Positions 16,722 through 25,817 are shown, counted from the first letter of the stretch. The stretch is DNA of 64,000 nt from CAXQZM01 sp965229645 (GCA_965229645.1 OZ245893.1:1116001-1180000); one strand, 5' to 3'. Notes: generated by a model from the letters alone, not told the origin. Numbers and translations are program-made.

Positions 16722-17526
16722 ACTCGACCACCTGCGCGCCCAAATCACCGACGCGCACGCGGACCTACCCCCGCAACTCAAGCGCATTGCCCAGTTTGTT
16801 CTAGACCATCCCCAGCAAGCGGCGCTGATGCGCATTACCGATATAGGCGCGGAGTTAGGGGTGCAGCCCAGCGCCGTGATCCGCTTTTCCAAAGCCATTG
16901 GGTTTTCAGGGTTTTCGGGCATCCAGCGCATCCTCAAGGCCGATCTAGCCCAGGGATTCCCAGCCTCCTACTTCGAACGGATTCAGGGCCAACCGCCGGC
17001 GCACGCCAGCAATCCGCTCGCCCGCTTCGCCGATCTGGCGCAGCAAAGCCTGGCGAGCTTGCCCGACGCCGATCGCTTTGATCGGGCCACCGACATGCTG
17101 TGCGCGGCCGAAACCATCCACATTATGGGGCTAAGGCGGGCGTTCGGCCCCGCCGCTTACTTTGCTTATCTGCTGTCTAGTTTTGACGCTCGGGTCAACC
17201 AAATCGAGTTCCTCGGCCACATGAACCGCGCCAGCCTCAGCACGGTTCAGCGGCACGACCTGCTGTTCCTCATCTCCTTTCCCACCTATTCCCCCGAGGT
17301 CCTAGCGGCCAAGGATCTGGCGAGCGAACGCGGTGCCAAAACCTTGGTTCTGACCGATTCCGCCGTCAGCCCTTTGGCCCAAAATGCCGACCTGGTGCTG
17401 CTGACCGATCAAGCGACCGATCGCGGGTTCCGCAGCGCAGCGGGGTCTATGGTCACCGTCCAAGCGCTCGCCATGGCGTTCGGGGAACACAGCGCACAAA
17501 GAGATCGGGCAAAAGCGCCTTCTTAA
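16711..17526 (+). CDS. iolR: RpiR-family regulator of the inositol genes
   Basis: This regulator of about 271 aa has an N-terminal HTH_6 domain (around KRIAQFVLDHPQQAALMRI and SAVIRFSKAIGFSGFSG) and a C-terminal SIS sugar-phosphate isomerase-like domain (about residues 110-240) that would bind a phosphorylated inositol intermediate. A TTG at 16711, overlapping the preceding stop with AGGG just upstream, is preferred. An ATG at 16648 would force a 74-base overlap. It is last in the iol operon, so it is probably autoregulated. RpiR-type IolR is known in rhizobia; the assignment here is by context. Confidence 0.8.
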   Translation: MTSKLDHLRAQITDAHADLPPQLKRIAQFVLDHPQQAALMRITDIGAELGVQPSAVIRFSKAIGFSGFSGIQRILKADLAQGFPASYFERIQGQPPAHASNPLARFADLAQQSLASLPDADRFDRATDMLCAAETIHIMGLRRAFGPAAYFAYLLSSFDARVNQIEFLGHMNRASLSTVQRHDLLFLISFPTYSPEVLAAKDLASERGAKTLVLTDSAVSPLAQNADLVLLTDQATDRGFRSAAGSMVTVQALAMAFGEHSAQRDRAKAPS

Positions 17527-17534
17527 GCGAACTC

Positions 17535-17693
17535 ATACCAACGGCGGCAAAGTTTGACTCGCCGAGCCATTGATGGACGCAGAAAATACTGAATTGCAAA
17601 TTCAGGATTTTCAAGGACTAGCGACCAAGTGGGAGCGCAGCCTGCGTGGCGCTTGAACGCTACGAAAGGGTCGTTGGAAACGACCCTTGGTAT
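17535..17693. repeat. ATACCARCGG element, middle form, copy 1
   Basis: A 159-bp element begins ATACCAACGGCGGC and ends CGACCCTTGGTAT. It is about 85-90 percent identical by eye to 40514-40673. Inside are a small dyad GAATTGCAAATTC and a strong terminal hairpin (GGGTCGTT-loop-AACGACCC, 17668-17686). It lies between the converging iolR and ClC genes and fills the gap. Confidence 0.8.
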
Positions 17694-17704
17694 CACTGCT
17701 GCAA

Positions 17705-19030
17705 TCAGCCACCCAGGACCAAGCGGACGCCGCGTTGTTCTAGCTGTAACCCGAAAAATGTGTTGCCAACCAAGGCGTGGGTGATTTGGGCGGCGACAAC
17801 GACGCTGAGCATGACGGCGACGGTGACCGCGTAGTCGCGGGTCAGTTCGAACACCATGAGGATCGTCGAGAGGGGCGCGCCAAGGACGGCGCCGACCATG
17901 GCGCCCATGCCCGCGTAACCATAGGCGAAGCTGTCGGCGGGGAACTGGGGGGCCAGTTGCGTCGCGATTTGCCCAAACAAAACCCCGAGCAGCGCCCCGA
18001 TCATGAGCGCGGGGGAAAAGATGCCCGACCCGAACCCTAAGGCGAGGCACAAAACCACCGCCAACAACTTGGCGATCAAAAGGAGGAGGAGGTACGACTG
18101 ATCGTAAGCCCCGCTTAAGGACTGGAAGGTTGCGACATAGCCGACGCCCAGGACCTCGGGCACCGCCATGGCAAGACCGCCCAGCGCCATGCCCGCAAAA
18201 GCAGGATGCAACCAGAGCGGGACCACCTGCGCGAGCCGCCGCCGCAGGTGCCAGGCCCGCCGCATTAGGGTCAAAAACGCCGTTGAGACCAGGGCGCAGA
18301 TCAACCCCAGCAGCACAAAGGCGGGAAACTCCCAAGGGGAGATTTCCAAGGTTTTGACGATCAAGAACGCCTCCTCAGCGGGCAAGAGGGCCCGACTGAC
18401 CATGGTGCCCGCGATGGCGGAGAGGACGACGGGTCCAAGGGCCGCGAGCGACAGGCTGGTCAGGCCGCCCAGGGCAATTTCGATGGCAAAAAACAGTCCC
18501 GCCAGCGGGGCGTTGAAGGACGCCGCCACGCCCGCCGCCACGCCGCAGGCCAAGTAGATTCGGCGATGTGTTTCATCGACCCGCAACCAAACCCCGCCCA
18601 GGGACCCGAGGGTTGCGCCCAGATGGACCAAAGGGCCCTCGCGCCCGACCGACGCGCCCGTGCCCAAGGCCAGGAGGTTTAAAACGCCCGCCTTGGCTGC
18701 ATCCGCCCAGCCCATGAGGCCGCGGTCGCGCGTCTGTGCCAGGACCACATCGGCCACCCCAGGGATGCCGCCGCGGCCAAAGAACTGCCAGGTCAGGACC
18801 CCGACGCCGAGCCCGCCCAAGGCTGGGACCAGAAACAGCATGACGGGAGCGGCCTGCGCCACGCCTTCGCCATCTGTATGCAGCAAAACATCGCTAATCA
18901 GGCCGAACAACAGCCGAAACCCGACGGCGACAAAGCCCGTGGCAAGGCCAATCAGGCTGCCGATGGTCAGGCGTCGTCCAAAACCCCACTCGGGCTTGGC
19001 AAAAAACTGCTGGACCCTGCCCCTAACCAC
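17705..19030 (-). CDS. ClC-family chloride channel/transporter
   Basis: This membrane protein of about 441 aa has ten or more hydrophobic helices and the three ClC selectivity motifs in order: GRGGIPG (degenerate GSGIP), GASVGREGP with the gating glutamate, and GSGIFSPAL. It would exchange or conduct chloride across the inner membrane. The frame opens at 19114, but that start would overlap mltG by 92 bases; a GTG at 19030 reduces the overlap to 8 and keeps all helices. It is the last gene of the leftward fab-mltG run. Confidence 0.85.
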   Translation of the reverse strand: MVRGRVQQFFAKPEWGFGRRLTIGSLIGLATGFVAVGFRLLFGLISDVLLHTDGEGVAQAAPVMLFLVPALGGLGVGVLTWQFFGRGGIPGVADVVLAQTRDRGLMGWADAAKAGVLNLLALGTGASVGREGPLVHLGATLGSLGGVWLRVDETHRRIYLACGVAAGVAASFNAPLAGLFFAIEIALGGLTSLSLAALGPVVLSAIAGTMVSRALLPAEEAFLIVKTLEISPWEFPAFVLLGLICALVSTAFLTLMRRAWHLRRRLAQVVPLWLHPAFAGMALGGLAMAVPEVLGVGYVATFQSLSGAYDQSYLLLLLIAKLLAVVLCLALGFGSGIFSPALMIGALLGVLFGQIATQLAPQFPADSFAYGYAGMGAMVGAVLGAPLSTILMVFELTRDYAVTVAVMLSVVVAAQITHALVGNTFFGLQLEQRGVRLVLGG

Positions 19031-20003
19031 AGGAGGCGCGGAAGGCCGCGACGTTGCGGTTATGGTCGTCGAGGGTGACGCCAAAGCGGTGCCCGCCCTG
19101 GCAATCGGCGACAAAGAAGAAGTAGGGCGAGGTCGCGGGGTTCAGCGCCGCCGCCAGGGCCGCCTGGCCTGGGTTGGCGATGGGCCCTGGGGGCAGGCCA
19201 TCGTGGCGGTAGGTATTGTAGGGGTTGCCCGCGTCGTCCAATTCCGACCGCCGCAGACCGCGCCCCAAATCCATCCGCCCGTTGGTCAGGCCGTAAATCA
19301 AGGTCGGGTCGGCCTGCAAACGCCAGCCCGGGGTGGTCAAGCGATTGGAATAGACGCTCGCCACCAAGGCCCGTTCGGCCCCAAGGCCCGTTTCCTTTTC
19401 GATGATCGAGGCCAAAATCACGGCTTCGGCGGGGCTTTGGACCACGGCGTCGCTGCTGCGCGTGGCCCACAAGTCGGCAAGGGTTTGGTCCATGGCGGCC
19501 GAGGCGCGATCAAGAATATCTTGGCGAGTATCGCTGGCGGTGAAGGCGTAGGTCTCGGGCAAGAGCGACCCTTCGGCAGGTACGGCCTCGATCTGCGGGC
19601 CGCCCAAGTCTTCGTTGGCATTGAGGAGCTGCACAATTTGGTAGGAGGTCAGCCCCTCGGGCACCGTGACGGTGCGTTGGACCACGGCCCCAGCGGTGAT
19701 CAGATCGACAATCTCGTCCATGCTTGCCGAGGCGGGGATGGCGTATTCGCCCGCCTGTATGTCCCCGCCGCGGCCCGATAAGCGCAAACTGACCCGGAAG
19801 AAAAAGGCGCTATCGATCAGCCCTGCCGCCTCCAAATTCTCGCCAATGGTCCGGGCCGTTTGCCCGCGGTTGATTAGGAAGGTTACCGTTTCTGACGCTG
19901 AGGCATCGGCCTCTTGCGCCCTTGCCACCCCGAACGCCCCCAGGACCGCCAAGAGGAGCGCCCCCGCACAAAAGGTTCGCAAAATCGTCAAAGAACTCAG
20001 CAT
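19023..20003 (-). CDS. mltG: Endolytic murein transglycosylase
   Basis: This 326-aa YceG-family enzyme cleaves nascent peptidoglycan strands at the inner membrane. A hydrophobic N-terminal anchor or signal spans residues 9-29. A LysM-like segment follows (FLINRGQTARTIGENL), then the catalytic domain with ILASIIEKETG, where the Glu is catalytic, and YNTYRHDGLPPGPIANPG. Position after fabF is conserved in many alphaproteobacteria. The reading ends 8 bases into the ClC gene. Confidence 0.93.
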   Translation of the reverse strand: MLSSLTILRTFCAGALLLAVLGAFGVARAQEADASASETVTFLINRGQTARTIGENLEAAGLIDSAFFFRVSLRLSGRGGDIQAGEYAIPASASMDEIVDLITAGAVVQRTVTVPEGLTSYQIVQLLNANEDLGGPQIEAVPAEGSLLPETYAFTASDTRQDILDRASAAMDQTLADLWATRSSDAVVQSPAEAVILASIIEKETGLGAERALVASVYSNRLTTPGWRLQADPTLIYGLTNGRMDLGRGLRRSELDDAGNPYNTYRHDGLPPGPIANPGQAALAAALNPATSPYFFFVADCQGGHRFGVTLDDHNRNVAAFRASCG

Positions 20004-20048
20004 TTTAATTATTCAATTTCACGTGCAACTTGAAAAGCAAATCAGTGC

Positions 20049-21314
20049 TTAGGCGACACCTCGGAAGGCCAGCGATGCGTTGGTGCCGCCAAACCCGAAG
20101 GAATTCGACAGGGCGACGTCGATTTTGCGTTCCTGCGCCTGATGCGGCACCAGATTCAAGCGGATCCCCTCTTCAGGGTCGTCCAGGTTCAAGGTGGGCG
20201 GGCAGACCTGATCGCGCAGGGCCAAGACCGAGAAAACCGCCTCAACCGCCCCTGCGGCGCCGAGCAGATGGCCAATCGCCGACTTGGTCGACGACATGGC
20301 GACCCGATCCGCCGCTGCGCCCAGAACGCGATCAACAGCCTTGTATTCGACCATGTCGCCCGCAGGGGTCGAGGTGCCGTGGGCGTTGATATAGCCGACT
20401 TGATCGGGGTTGAGCTGCGCGCGCGCCAGCGCCGCCGCCATAGCGCGATAGCCGCCGTCCCCCTCGGGATGCGGCGCGGTGATATGGTAGGCGTCGCCGC
20501 TGAGGCCGTAGCCGACCAGTTCGGCGTAGATCGTGGCCCCGCGGGCCCTGGCGTGTTCGTATTCTTCGAGCACCAGCGCCCCCGCGCCGTCGCCCATGAC
20601 GAACCCGTCGCGCCCCTTGTCCCATGGGCGGGACGCGGCGCTGGGACGGTCATTGAAGCCAGTAGAGAGCGCCCGCGCCGCCGAAAAACCGCCCATGCCC
20701 AGCGTATTTACGGTGTTTTCCGCGCCGCCCGCCACCATGAGATCGGCGTCGCCAAAGGCAATCAACCGGCCCGCGTCGCCCACCGCGTGGGTGCCCGTGG
20801 CGCACGCGGTCACCACGGAGTGGTTTGGCCCCCGCAATTTGTTGTGGATGGAGATCAGGCCTGCGGTGAGGTTGATGATCGACGATGGCACCATAAAGGG
20901 GCTCATCTTGCGCGGCCCGCCGGCTTCGGACTTGATTGTCGCCTCCTTGACCGTCGCCAAGCCCCCCATGCCAGACCCAAAGATCACGCCCGAGCGGATT
21001 TGCTTTTCCTCACTATCGGCGACCCACCCTGCCGTTGCCAAGGCCTCGTTCGCGGCGGCGACGGCGAAGTTGATAAAGGCGTCGAGCTTGCGCCGTTCCT
21101 TGGCGGGCAGACCGCGATCGGGGTCAAAATAGCACGGATCCGCGGGGTCGTGCTTGACCATGGAGGCGATTTGACACGGGTAGGCGGACACATCGAAATG
21201 CGCGATCTTGGAAATCCCTGATCGGCCCGCCAGAATGTTGGCCCAGGTGGTCTCGGCGTCGGGGCCCAGAGATGTTACGGCACCAAATCCCGTTACAACA
21301 ACACGTCTCAACAT
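20049..21314 (-). CDS. fabF: 3-oxoacyl-ACP synthase II
   Basis: This 421-aa condensing enzyme elongates fatty acyl-ACP. The catalytic triad is complete: Cys171 (VVTACATGTH), His312 (NAHGTSTPAGD) and His349 (KSAIGHLLGAAG). Length matches FabF rather than FabB. It lies downstream of acpP but is separated from it by a repeat element and a terminator, so it probably has its own promoter or depends on readthrough. Confidence 0.96.
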   Translation of the reverse strand: MLRRVVVTGFGAVTSLGPDAETTWANILAGRSGISKIAHFDVSAYPCQIASMVKHDPADPCYFDPDRGLPAKERRKLDAFINFAVAAANEALATAGWVADSEEKQIRSGVIFGSGMGGLATVKEATIKSEAGGPRKMSPFMVPSSIINLTAGLISIHNKLRGPNHSVVTACATGTHAVGDAGRLIAFGDADLMVAGGAENTVNTLGMGGFSAARALSTGFNDRPSAASRPWDKGRDGFVMGDGAGALVLEEYEHARARGATIYAELVGYGLSGDAYHITAPHPEGDGGYRAMAAALARAQLNPDQVGYINAHGTSTPAGDMVEYKAVDRVLGAAADRVAMSSTKSAIGHLLGAAGAVEAVFSVLALRDQVCPPTLNLDDPEEGIRLNLVPHQAQERKIDVALSNSFGFGGTNASLAFRGVA

Positions 21315-21345
21315 CGGCTTTGTTCCTTTGTGTCCAAGCCCAACA

Positions 21346-21370
21346 AGAAAAAGGGGCTTCGCAGCCCCTT
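21346..21370 (-). terminator. Intrinsic terminator between acpP and fabF
   Basis: Read leftward, the stem GGGGCT-GCGA-AGCCCC is followed by TTTTTCTTG. It sits between the repeat element and fabF and would end the fabD-fabG-acpP transcript, allowing acpP to be expressed apart from fabF. Confidence 0.75.
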
Positions 21371-21373
21371 CAT

Positions 21374-21571
21374 TATACCAACGGCCAAAAAAGTTGACAC
21401 TTTTATGGCCGTTTTGTGTCTCACGGCAGAAACGCTTCGCGTTTCGCCTCCGACGGGGCCTTCGCTTATACCCCGAGGCGCTTTCGCGCTATTCTCGGGG
21501 CCGCTACGGGGGCCGCAGTCGCGGCCCTTATACCAGCGAACATAAGGGTCATTTTCAATCGCCGCTGGTAT
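21374..21571 (+). repeat. ATACCARCGG element, long form without 48-bp modules
   Basis: A 198-bp element begins ATACCAACGGCCAAAAAAGT and ends CGCCGCTGGTAT. It shares its outer blocks with 26775-27105 (GTGTCTCACGGCAGAAACGC, then a CCCGAGGCGC...CTCGGGG dyad, then GGGGGCCGCAGTCGCGGCCC) but lacks the repeated 48-bp modules. Its last 42 bases (21530-21571) form a sub-element with their own inverted ends. It lies between acpP and fabF. Confidence 0.8.
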
Positions 21572-21607
21572 TATAGACCAGAAAACTGGAAATTTAACCC
21601 AAGAACC

Positions 21608-21844
21608 TTAGCCCTTGTGTTCTTCGATTAGCTTCACAGCGTCGCCGATCACCGCGATTTTCTCGGCTGCTTCGTCGGGGATTTCCAGGTCAAAGGCTTC
21701 TTCGAAGGCCATGACCAGCTCGACATTGTCGAGGCTGTCTGCGCCCAAGTCGTCGATGAAACTGGCTTCCATGGTGATCTTCGCCTTGTCAACACCCAGG
21801 TGCTCAACAACGATATCAGCTACTTTGTCGAAAACGTCGCTCAT
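21608..21844 (-). CDS. acpP: Acyl carrier protein
   Basis: This 78-aa acidic four-helix protein carries acyl chains during fatty-acid synthesis. The phosphopantetheine site is Ser37 in DDLGADSLDNVELVMAFEE. The length and the ending EEHKG are typical. It lies 197 bases downstream of fabG, a gap where no other gene is seen and where a dedicated strong promoter is likely. Confidence 0.97.
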   Translation of the reverse strand: MSDVFDKVADIVVEHLGVDKAKITMEASFIDDLGADSLDNVELVMAFEEAFDLEIPDEAAEKIAVIGDAVKLIEEHKG

Positions 21845-22041
21845 AGTCTCTTTAATCCTTGATTTAATTTTAAAAGAGCCACGGCATCACGCAGCAGGCG
21901 GCCAAGGCTGCCCCCCTCTAGCGGGGCGAATCTGATTTGTCAGGTCTAAAGTGCTGCAAAATATCCTTATATCCCCATACCTGCGATGAACCCATTGCAA
22001 GGGTCCTGAACTTGGTCCTGCCCTGCCTCTGGGCGCGGACG

Positions 22042-22773
22042 CTAAAGCATGAGCATGCCGCCGTTGACATTGAGAGTTGTCCCCGTGAGGTACGACGCCT
22101 CGTCCGAAGCGAGGAAGGCCACCGCTGCGGCAATTTCTTGCGGGCGGCCCATGCGCCCTGTGGGGATGGTCGATAGCATGGCTTGCTGGGTTTTTTCGGG
22201 CAGATCTGCAGTCATGGCGGTTTCGATGAAGCCAGGGGCGACGCAGTTGACCGTGACGCCGCGGGGCGCAAGCTCGCCCGCCAAGGCCTTGGACATGGCG
22301 ATCATCCCGCCTTTGGAGGCTGCGTAGTTGGCCTGGCCCGCGTTACCCATGACCCCAACAACCGAGGCCATATTGATAATGCGACCCGTGCGCCGCTTGA
22401 TCATGCCTTTCATCGCGGCGCGGATCAGGCGGAAGGTGCCCGTCAGATTCACATCCAGCACCGCCGACCAATCGGCATCCTTCATGCGCATGGCCAGGCC
22501 GTCGCGGGTCAGTCCCGCGTTGTTGACCAATATGTCGATCTGCCCCAGCGCCGCTTCGGCCTCCGCAACCAAGTGATTGCATCCCTCGGCGGTACCCAAA
22601 TCGGCGACCAAGATCTCCCCGCCGACCTCGGCCTGCAACGCCTCTAGCGCCGCGCGCCGCCGACCCGCCAGCGCCACCGTGGCGCCTTGCTGGGCTAGGG
22701 CCTTGGCGATTGCTCCGCCGATGCCCCCCGATGCCCCCGTGATCAGCGCTGTCTTGCCTGCTAGTGAAAACAT
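22042..22773 (-). CDS. fabG: 3-oxoacyl-ACP reductase
   Basis: This 243-aa SDR enzyme performs NADPH-dependent reduction of 3-oxoacyl-ACP. The cofactor motif TGASGGIGG is at about residues 12-20, NNAG follows, and the catalytic Ser137, Tyr150 and Lys154 lie in NMASVVGVMGNAGQANYAASK. The ATG at 22773 was preferred to the TTG at 22776 because AGGAG stands 7 bases before it. It lies 14 bases after fabD. Confidence 0.96.
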   Translation of the reverse strand: MFSLAGKTALITGASGGIGGAIAKALAQQGATVALAGRRRAALEALQAEVGGEILVADLGTAEGCNHLVAEAEAALGQIDILVNNAGLTRDGLAMRMKDADWSAVLDVNLTGTFRLIRAAMKGMIKRRTGRIINMASVVGVMGNAGQANYAASKGGMIAMSKALAGELAPRGVTVNCVAPGFIETAMTADLPEKTQQAMLSTIPTGRMGRPQEIAAAVAFLASDEASYLTGTTLNVNGGMLML

Positions 22774-22787
22774 CAAATATCTCCTTT

Positions 22788-23756
22788 CTATTCGCGGGAC
22801 TCCAGCAGTGCCCGTAGGCCCGCGCTCGTGCCCGCTTGCACCGCCGCCAAGCGGCTGTCGATCCGCTTGGCGAGGCCCGACAAGACTTTGCCCGCCCCAA
22901 CCTCGACCAGTTGGGTCACACCCGCATCCGCCGCCGCGACCATAGACTCGGCCCAGCGCACCCGGCCCGTGACCTGCTGGACCAGCAGGTCCGTCACGTG
23001 CGCAGGGTCTTGGTTGGCGCGCGCGGTCACATTGGCGATCAGCGGCAGAGCAAAGGCGCCCTGGGGCGTTTGCGCTAGGGCCTCGGCCATGGCAAGCGCG
23101 GCGGGCGCCATGAGGGCGCAGTGAAACGGCGCCGACACGTTGAGCTTCAGCGCCCGCTTGGCCCCCGCCGCGCTCGCCTGTTCCATGGCGACCTCCACCG
23201 CCGCCGCAGCGCCGCTGATCACCCCTTGTCCAGGGGCATTATCGTTGGCGAGCGCACAGACCAGGCCCGTTTCTTGCGCCGCCGCGGCCGCGATTGCCTC
23301 AATTTCCGCCGCCGACAGCCCCATGATCGCGGCCATGGCACCGTCGCCCACGGGCACCGCCGCCTGCATGGACTGGCCGCGCAATTTCAGCAGCTTGGCC
23401 GTGTCCGCAAGGCTCAATACCCCCGCCGCGGCCAGGGCCGAATACTCCCCAAGGGAATGGCCCGCGACGAAGGCCCCGTGCGATGCCAGGTGGTAGCCTT
23501 CGCTTTCCAAGGCGCGAACCGCCGCTAGCGAGACCGCCATCAGCGCCGGTTGGGCGTTTTCGGTCAGGGTCAAGGCCGCCAAATCCTCGCCCCACATGAG
23601 GGCCGATAAGTCCTGGCCCAGCGCCTCGTTGACTTCCTCAAAGACCTGTTTGGCGGCGGGAAACTCGGCGGCTAGGTCCTGCCCCATGCCCAAGGCTTGC
23701 GAGCCCTGGCCTGGAAACACGAAGGCGCGTTGAGGGGCGGGAATGGGGTCAGACAT
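22788..23756 (-). CDS. fabD: Malonyl-CoA:ACP transacylase
   Basis: This 322-aa enzyme loads malonyl onto ACP. The N-terminal FPGQGSQ is at residues 14-20, the nucleophile Ser101 lies in AGHSLGEYSALAA, and the histidine partner is in VSAPFHCALM near residue 207. It is first of the leftward fabD-fabG-acpP(-fabF) operon. Confidence 0.96.
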   Translation of the reverse strand: MSDPIPAPQRAFVFPGQGSQALGMGQDLAAEFPAAKQVFEEVNEALGQDLSALMWGEDLAALTLTENAQPALMAVSLAAVRALESEGYHLASHGAFVAGHSLGEYSALAAAGVLSLADTAKLLKLRGQSMQAAVPVGDGAMAAIMGLSAAEIEAIAAAAAQETGLVCALANDNAPGQGVISGAAAAVEVAMEQASAAGAKRALKLNVSAPFHCALMAPAALAMAEALAQTPQGAFALPLIANVTARANQDPAHVTDLLVQQVTGRVRWAESMVAAADAGVTQLVEVGAGKVLSGLAKRIDSRLAAVQAGTSAGLRALLESRE

Positions 23757-23803
23757 GAGCCGCCCTTGCCGCCCCCAGACCTCAAGGTCAAGGTTGAACC
23801 GCG

Positions 23804-24499
23804 TTAGCTGCCTAGGCGGTAGCCCCCAGGGTCGGTCATGACGATGCGGGCCTCGCGCGGCGTTTCCTCGATTTTTTGACGCAGGCGGTAAATATGCGTT
23901 TCCAAGGTGTGGGTGTTGACGGCGGCGTTGTAGCCCCAGACTTCGCCCAACAAGGCCTCGCGACTGACCGATTGGCCGCCCGCCCGGTAGAGAAATTTGA
24001 GGATCGCCGTCTCTTTTTCCGTGAGTTTAATCTTGCGGTCGGAGTCGCGGAACTGCAACATTTTGAGACTTGGCCGGAAGTTGTAGGGACCGACGGGGAA
24101 GGTGGCGTCGTCCGACAGCTCGTGGGTGCGCAACTGGGCGCGAATGCGGGCCAGCAGGACATTGAGGCGGAACGGTTTGGTGACATAGTCATTGGCGCCA
24201 GCATCCAGGCCCAAGATCACATCGGGGTCGGAATCTTGGCCCGTCAGCATCAAAATCGGCATCTTAAAGCCCTGACGACGCAAGAGTTTGCACAAGTCCC
24301 GTCCGTCCATATCGGGCATGTCCACATCCAACAGCAAGCAGTCAAAATCCTGTTCCAGCGCGGTGGCCAAACCGTCCTTGCCTGAATAGCGCGCCGTCGA
24401 TTGAAATTCCTGGTGCAGGTCCAACTGTTCAACCAGAGAGTCGGCGAGAATGTGATCGTCGTCAACGATCAGCAAGCGTTTGCGACCAGGTGTTTCCAT
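23804..24499 (-). CDS. OmpR/PhoB-type response regulator
   Basis: This 231-aa two-domain regulator has the receiver acidic pocket VDDDH at residues 12-16, the phosphoacceptor Asp58 in LLLDVDMPDMDG, and the conserved TKPF lysine near residue 108. The C-terminal winged helix (about residues 130-230) contains LTEKETAILKFLY and THTLETHIYRLRQKIE. No sensor kinase is adjacent, so it is an orphan here. The target genes are not known. Confidence 0.88.
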   Translation of the reverse strand: METPGRKRLLIVDDDHILADSLVEQLDLHQEFQSTARYSGKDGLATALEQDFDCLLLDVDMPDMDGRDLCKLLRRQGFKMPILMLTGQDSDPDVILGLDAGANDYVTKPFRLNVLLARIRAQLRTHELSDDATFPVGPYNFRPSLKMLQFRDSDRKIKLTEKETAILKFLYRAGGQSVSREALLGEVWGYNAAVNTHTLETHIYRLRQKIEETPREARIVMTDPGGYRLGS

Positions 24500-24674
24500 G
24501 AGACTCGTTCCTTGACATTAGGCCTTCATGTTAACATTTCGTGAGCACGGGGCGATACACAGTCAATCACAGGTCTGTGAGCGAAAGTCCCGCTGCGCGG
24601 ACGATCCAGGCTTGACACTTGGGTTCGGGGCGCTTAGGCGCGCGCATCCGCCCACGCAGTCCAGGACGCAAGCA

Positions 24675-24800
24675 ATGAAAGTTGTCAACTCGATCAAGAC
24701 GATGAAGAAGCGCGACAAGAATTCCCGCGTTGTTCGCCGGCGCGGGCGCGTCTATGTCATCAACAAGAAAAACCCGAGGTTCAAGGCGCGTCAAGGCTAG
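24675..24800 (+). CDS. rpmJ: Ribosomal protein bL36, cysteine-free form
   Basis: This 41-aa, very basic protein (MKVVNSIKTMKKRDKNSRVV...) belongs to the 50S subunit. It has none of the four zinc-ligand Cys/His residues of the zinc form, so it is the C-minus type common in alphaproteobacteria. The ATG at 24675 is set by homology; the frame is open further upstream. It stands alone rather than in a ribosomal operon, which is usual for this form. A TTGACA at 24613-24618 could be its -35 box, but no good -10 follows. Confidence 0.95.
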   Translation: MKVVNSIKTMKKRDKNSRVVRRRGRVYVINKKNPRFKARQG

Positions 24801-24825
24801 GCACGACGTCTGAGCAGGCAGACCT

Positions 24826-24845
24826 ATACCAGCGGCGATTGAAAA
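24826..24845 (-). repeat. Solo end of the ATACCARCGG element
   Basis: Twenty bases, ATACCAGCGGCGATTGAAAA, are the exact reverse complement of the right terminus at 21552-21571. No partner end is found before the gene at 24930, so this is a relic or a single-ended remnant. Confidence 0.6.
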
Positions 24846-24929
24846 GGCTCGGCGCGCGCCAACGCCAGCGCGGTCCGACCTCTTGAACACAAGCTCTGGG
24901 CCGCGATAGGATCGGCGTAGGAGCTTTGC

Positions 24930-25817
24930 ATGGAACGCCCCCGCATTGGTTTCAGCACGATGGTTGGGTCCGAGGCTTTGACCGCCCTGCCCCAGCATCT
25001 TGACCTGATCCAGTCGCTCGGGGTCGATGTGGCCGAACTTTCGGCCCTGCACGATGATCTCATTGCCCACCATCGCCTGATCCCGACGCGGCTAGCCTTG
25101 CTGAAGTCAATTCTCGCCGACCGCCCGCTCCAATACTCCCTCCACGCCGCCATCGGCCTCAATTTCATGGTCCCGCCGTGCGACGTGACGGCGCACGAAG
25201 ACGTGGCCAAAGCCTATTTGGAATTGGCTGCGGAGGTGGGGGCCGAGCACCTGGTCGTCCATACGGGCATGTACCCTGGGCACCTGACCCAAGTCGAGCG
25301 GGACCGCCGCTATGCGCAGCAACGCGGCTGTCTCGCGCGCTTGGGTCAGGTTGCCGCCGCCCAGGGGGCTTACCTGTGCGTCGAAAACGTCTTTTACTGG
25401 AACGACGAACAGACCGCGACGCCGGCGGAACTGGCACGCGAATTGGCAACCCTCGACCATCCCCATGTCTGCGCGACCTTTGATTTCGCCCACGGTGCCC
25501 TCAACCTTGAGGATTTGGGGGCGTTGTTTTTGCGCGAAGCCGCCGCGCTGACGCCCCATGCCAGGCACCTGCATCTGCACGACAATTTCGGGCGACGCAA
25601 CCGCACGCGCGCCTATACGCCGAGTGAAGAGCTGGCCTTTGGCGAAGGGGACCTGCACCTGCCCCTGCACTGGGGTGGGCTGCCCTGGGATCAGCTCGCG
25701 AAGCTGCCCTATCCGCAAGACCCCGTCTTTATGATCGAACTCGGCCCGCGATTTTGGCACGAGGCCGAACAGATGGTCCGCGACACGCGCGCCTGGGCGC
25801 AGCAGGTGGGTGCCTGA
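24930..25817 (+). CDS. TIM-barrel sugar isomerase/endonuclease-like protein
   Basis: This 295-aa protein belongs to the xylose-isomerase-like / AP-endonuclease-2 TIM-barrel superfamily. Conserved barrel strands carry likely metal ligands: HLVVHTGMYPGH, LCVENVFYW, CATFDFAHGAL, HLHLHDNFG and FMIELG. AGGAG lies 6 bases before the ATG. Its stop overlaps the next start (TGATG), so it is co-translated with the acyltransferase. The exact reaction is unknown; isomerase, epimerase or hydrolase activity on a sugar derivative are all possible. Confidence 0.7.
   Translation: MERPRIGFSTMVGSEALTALPQHLDLIQSLGVDVAELSALHDDLIAHHRLIPTRLALLKSILADRPLQYSLHAAIGLNFMVPPCDVTAHEDVAKAYLELAAEVGAEHLVVHTGMYPGHLTQVERDRRYAQQRGCLARLGQVAAAQGAYLCVENVFYWNDEQTATPAELARELATLDHPHVCATFDFAHGALNLEDLGALFLREAAALTPHARHLHLHDNFGRRNRTRAYTPSEELAFGEGDLHLPLHWGGLPWDQLAKLPYPQDPVFMIELGPRFWHEAEQMVRDTRAWAQQVGA

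Noticed and set aside
20142..21221. A 359-codon open frame on the + strand
   Set aside because: It is antisense to fabF, which has a complete catalytic triad.
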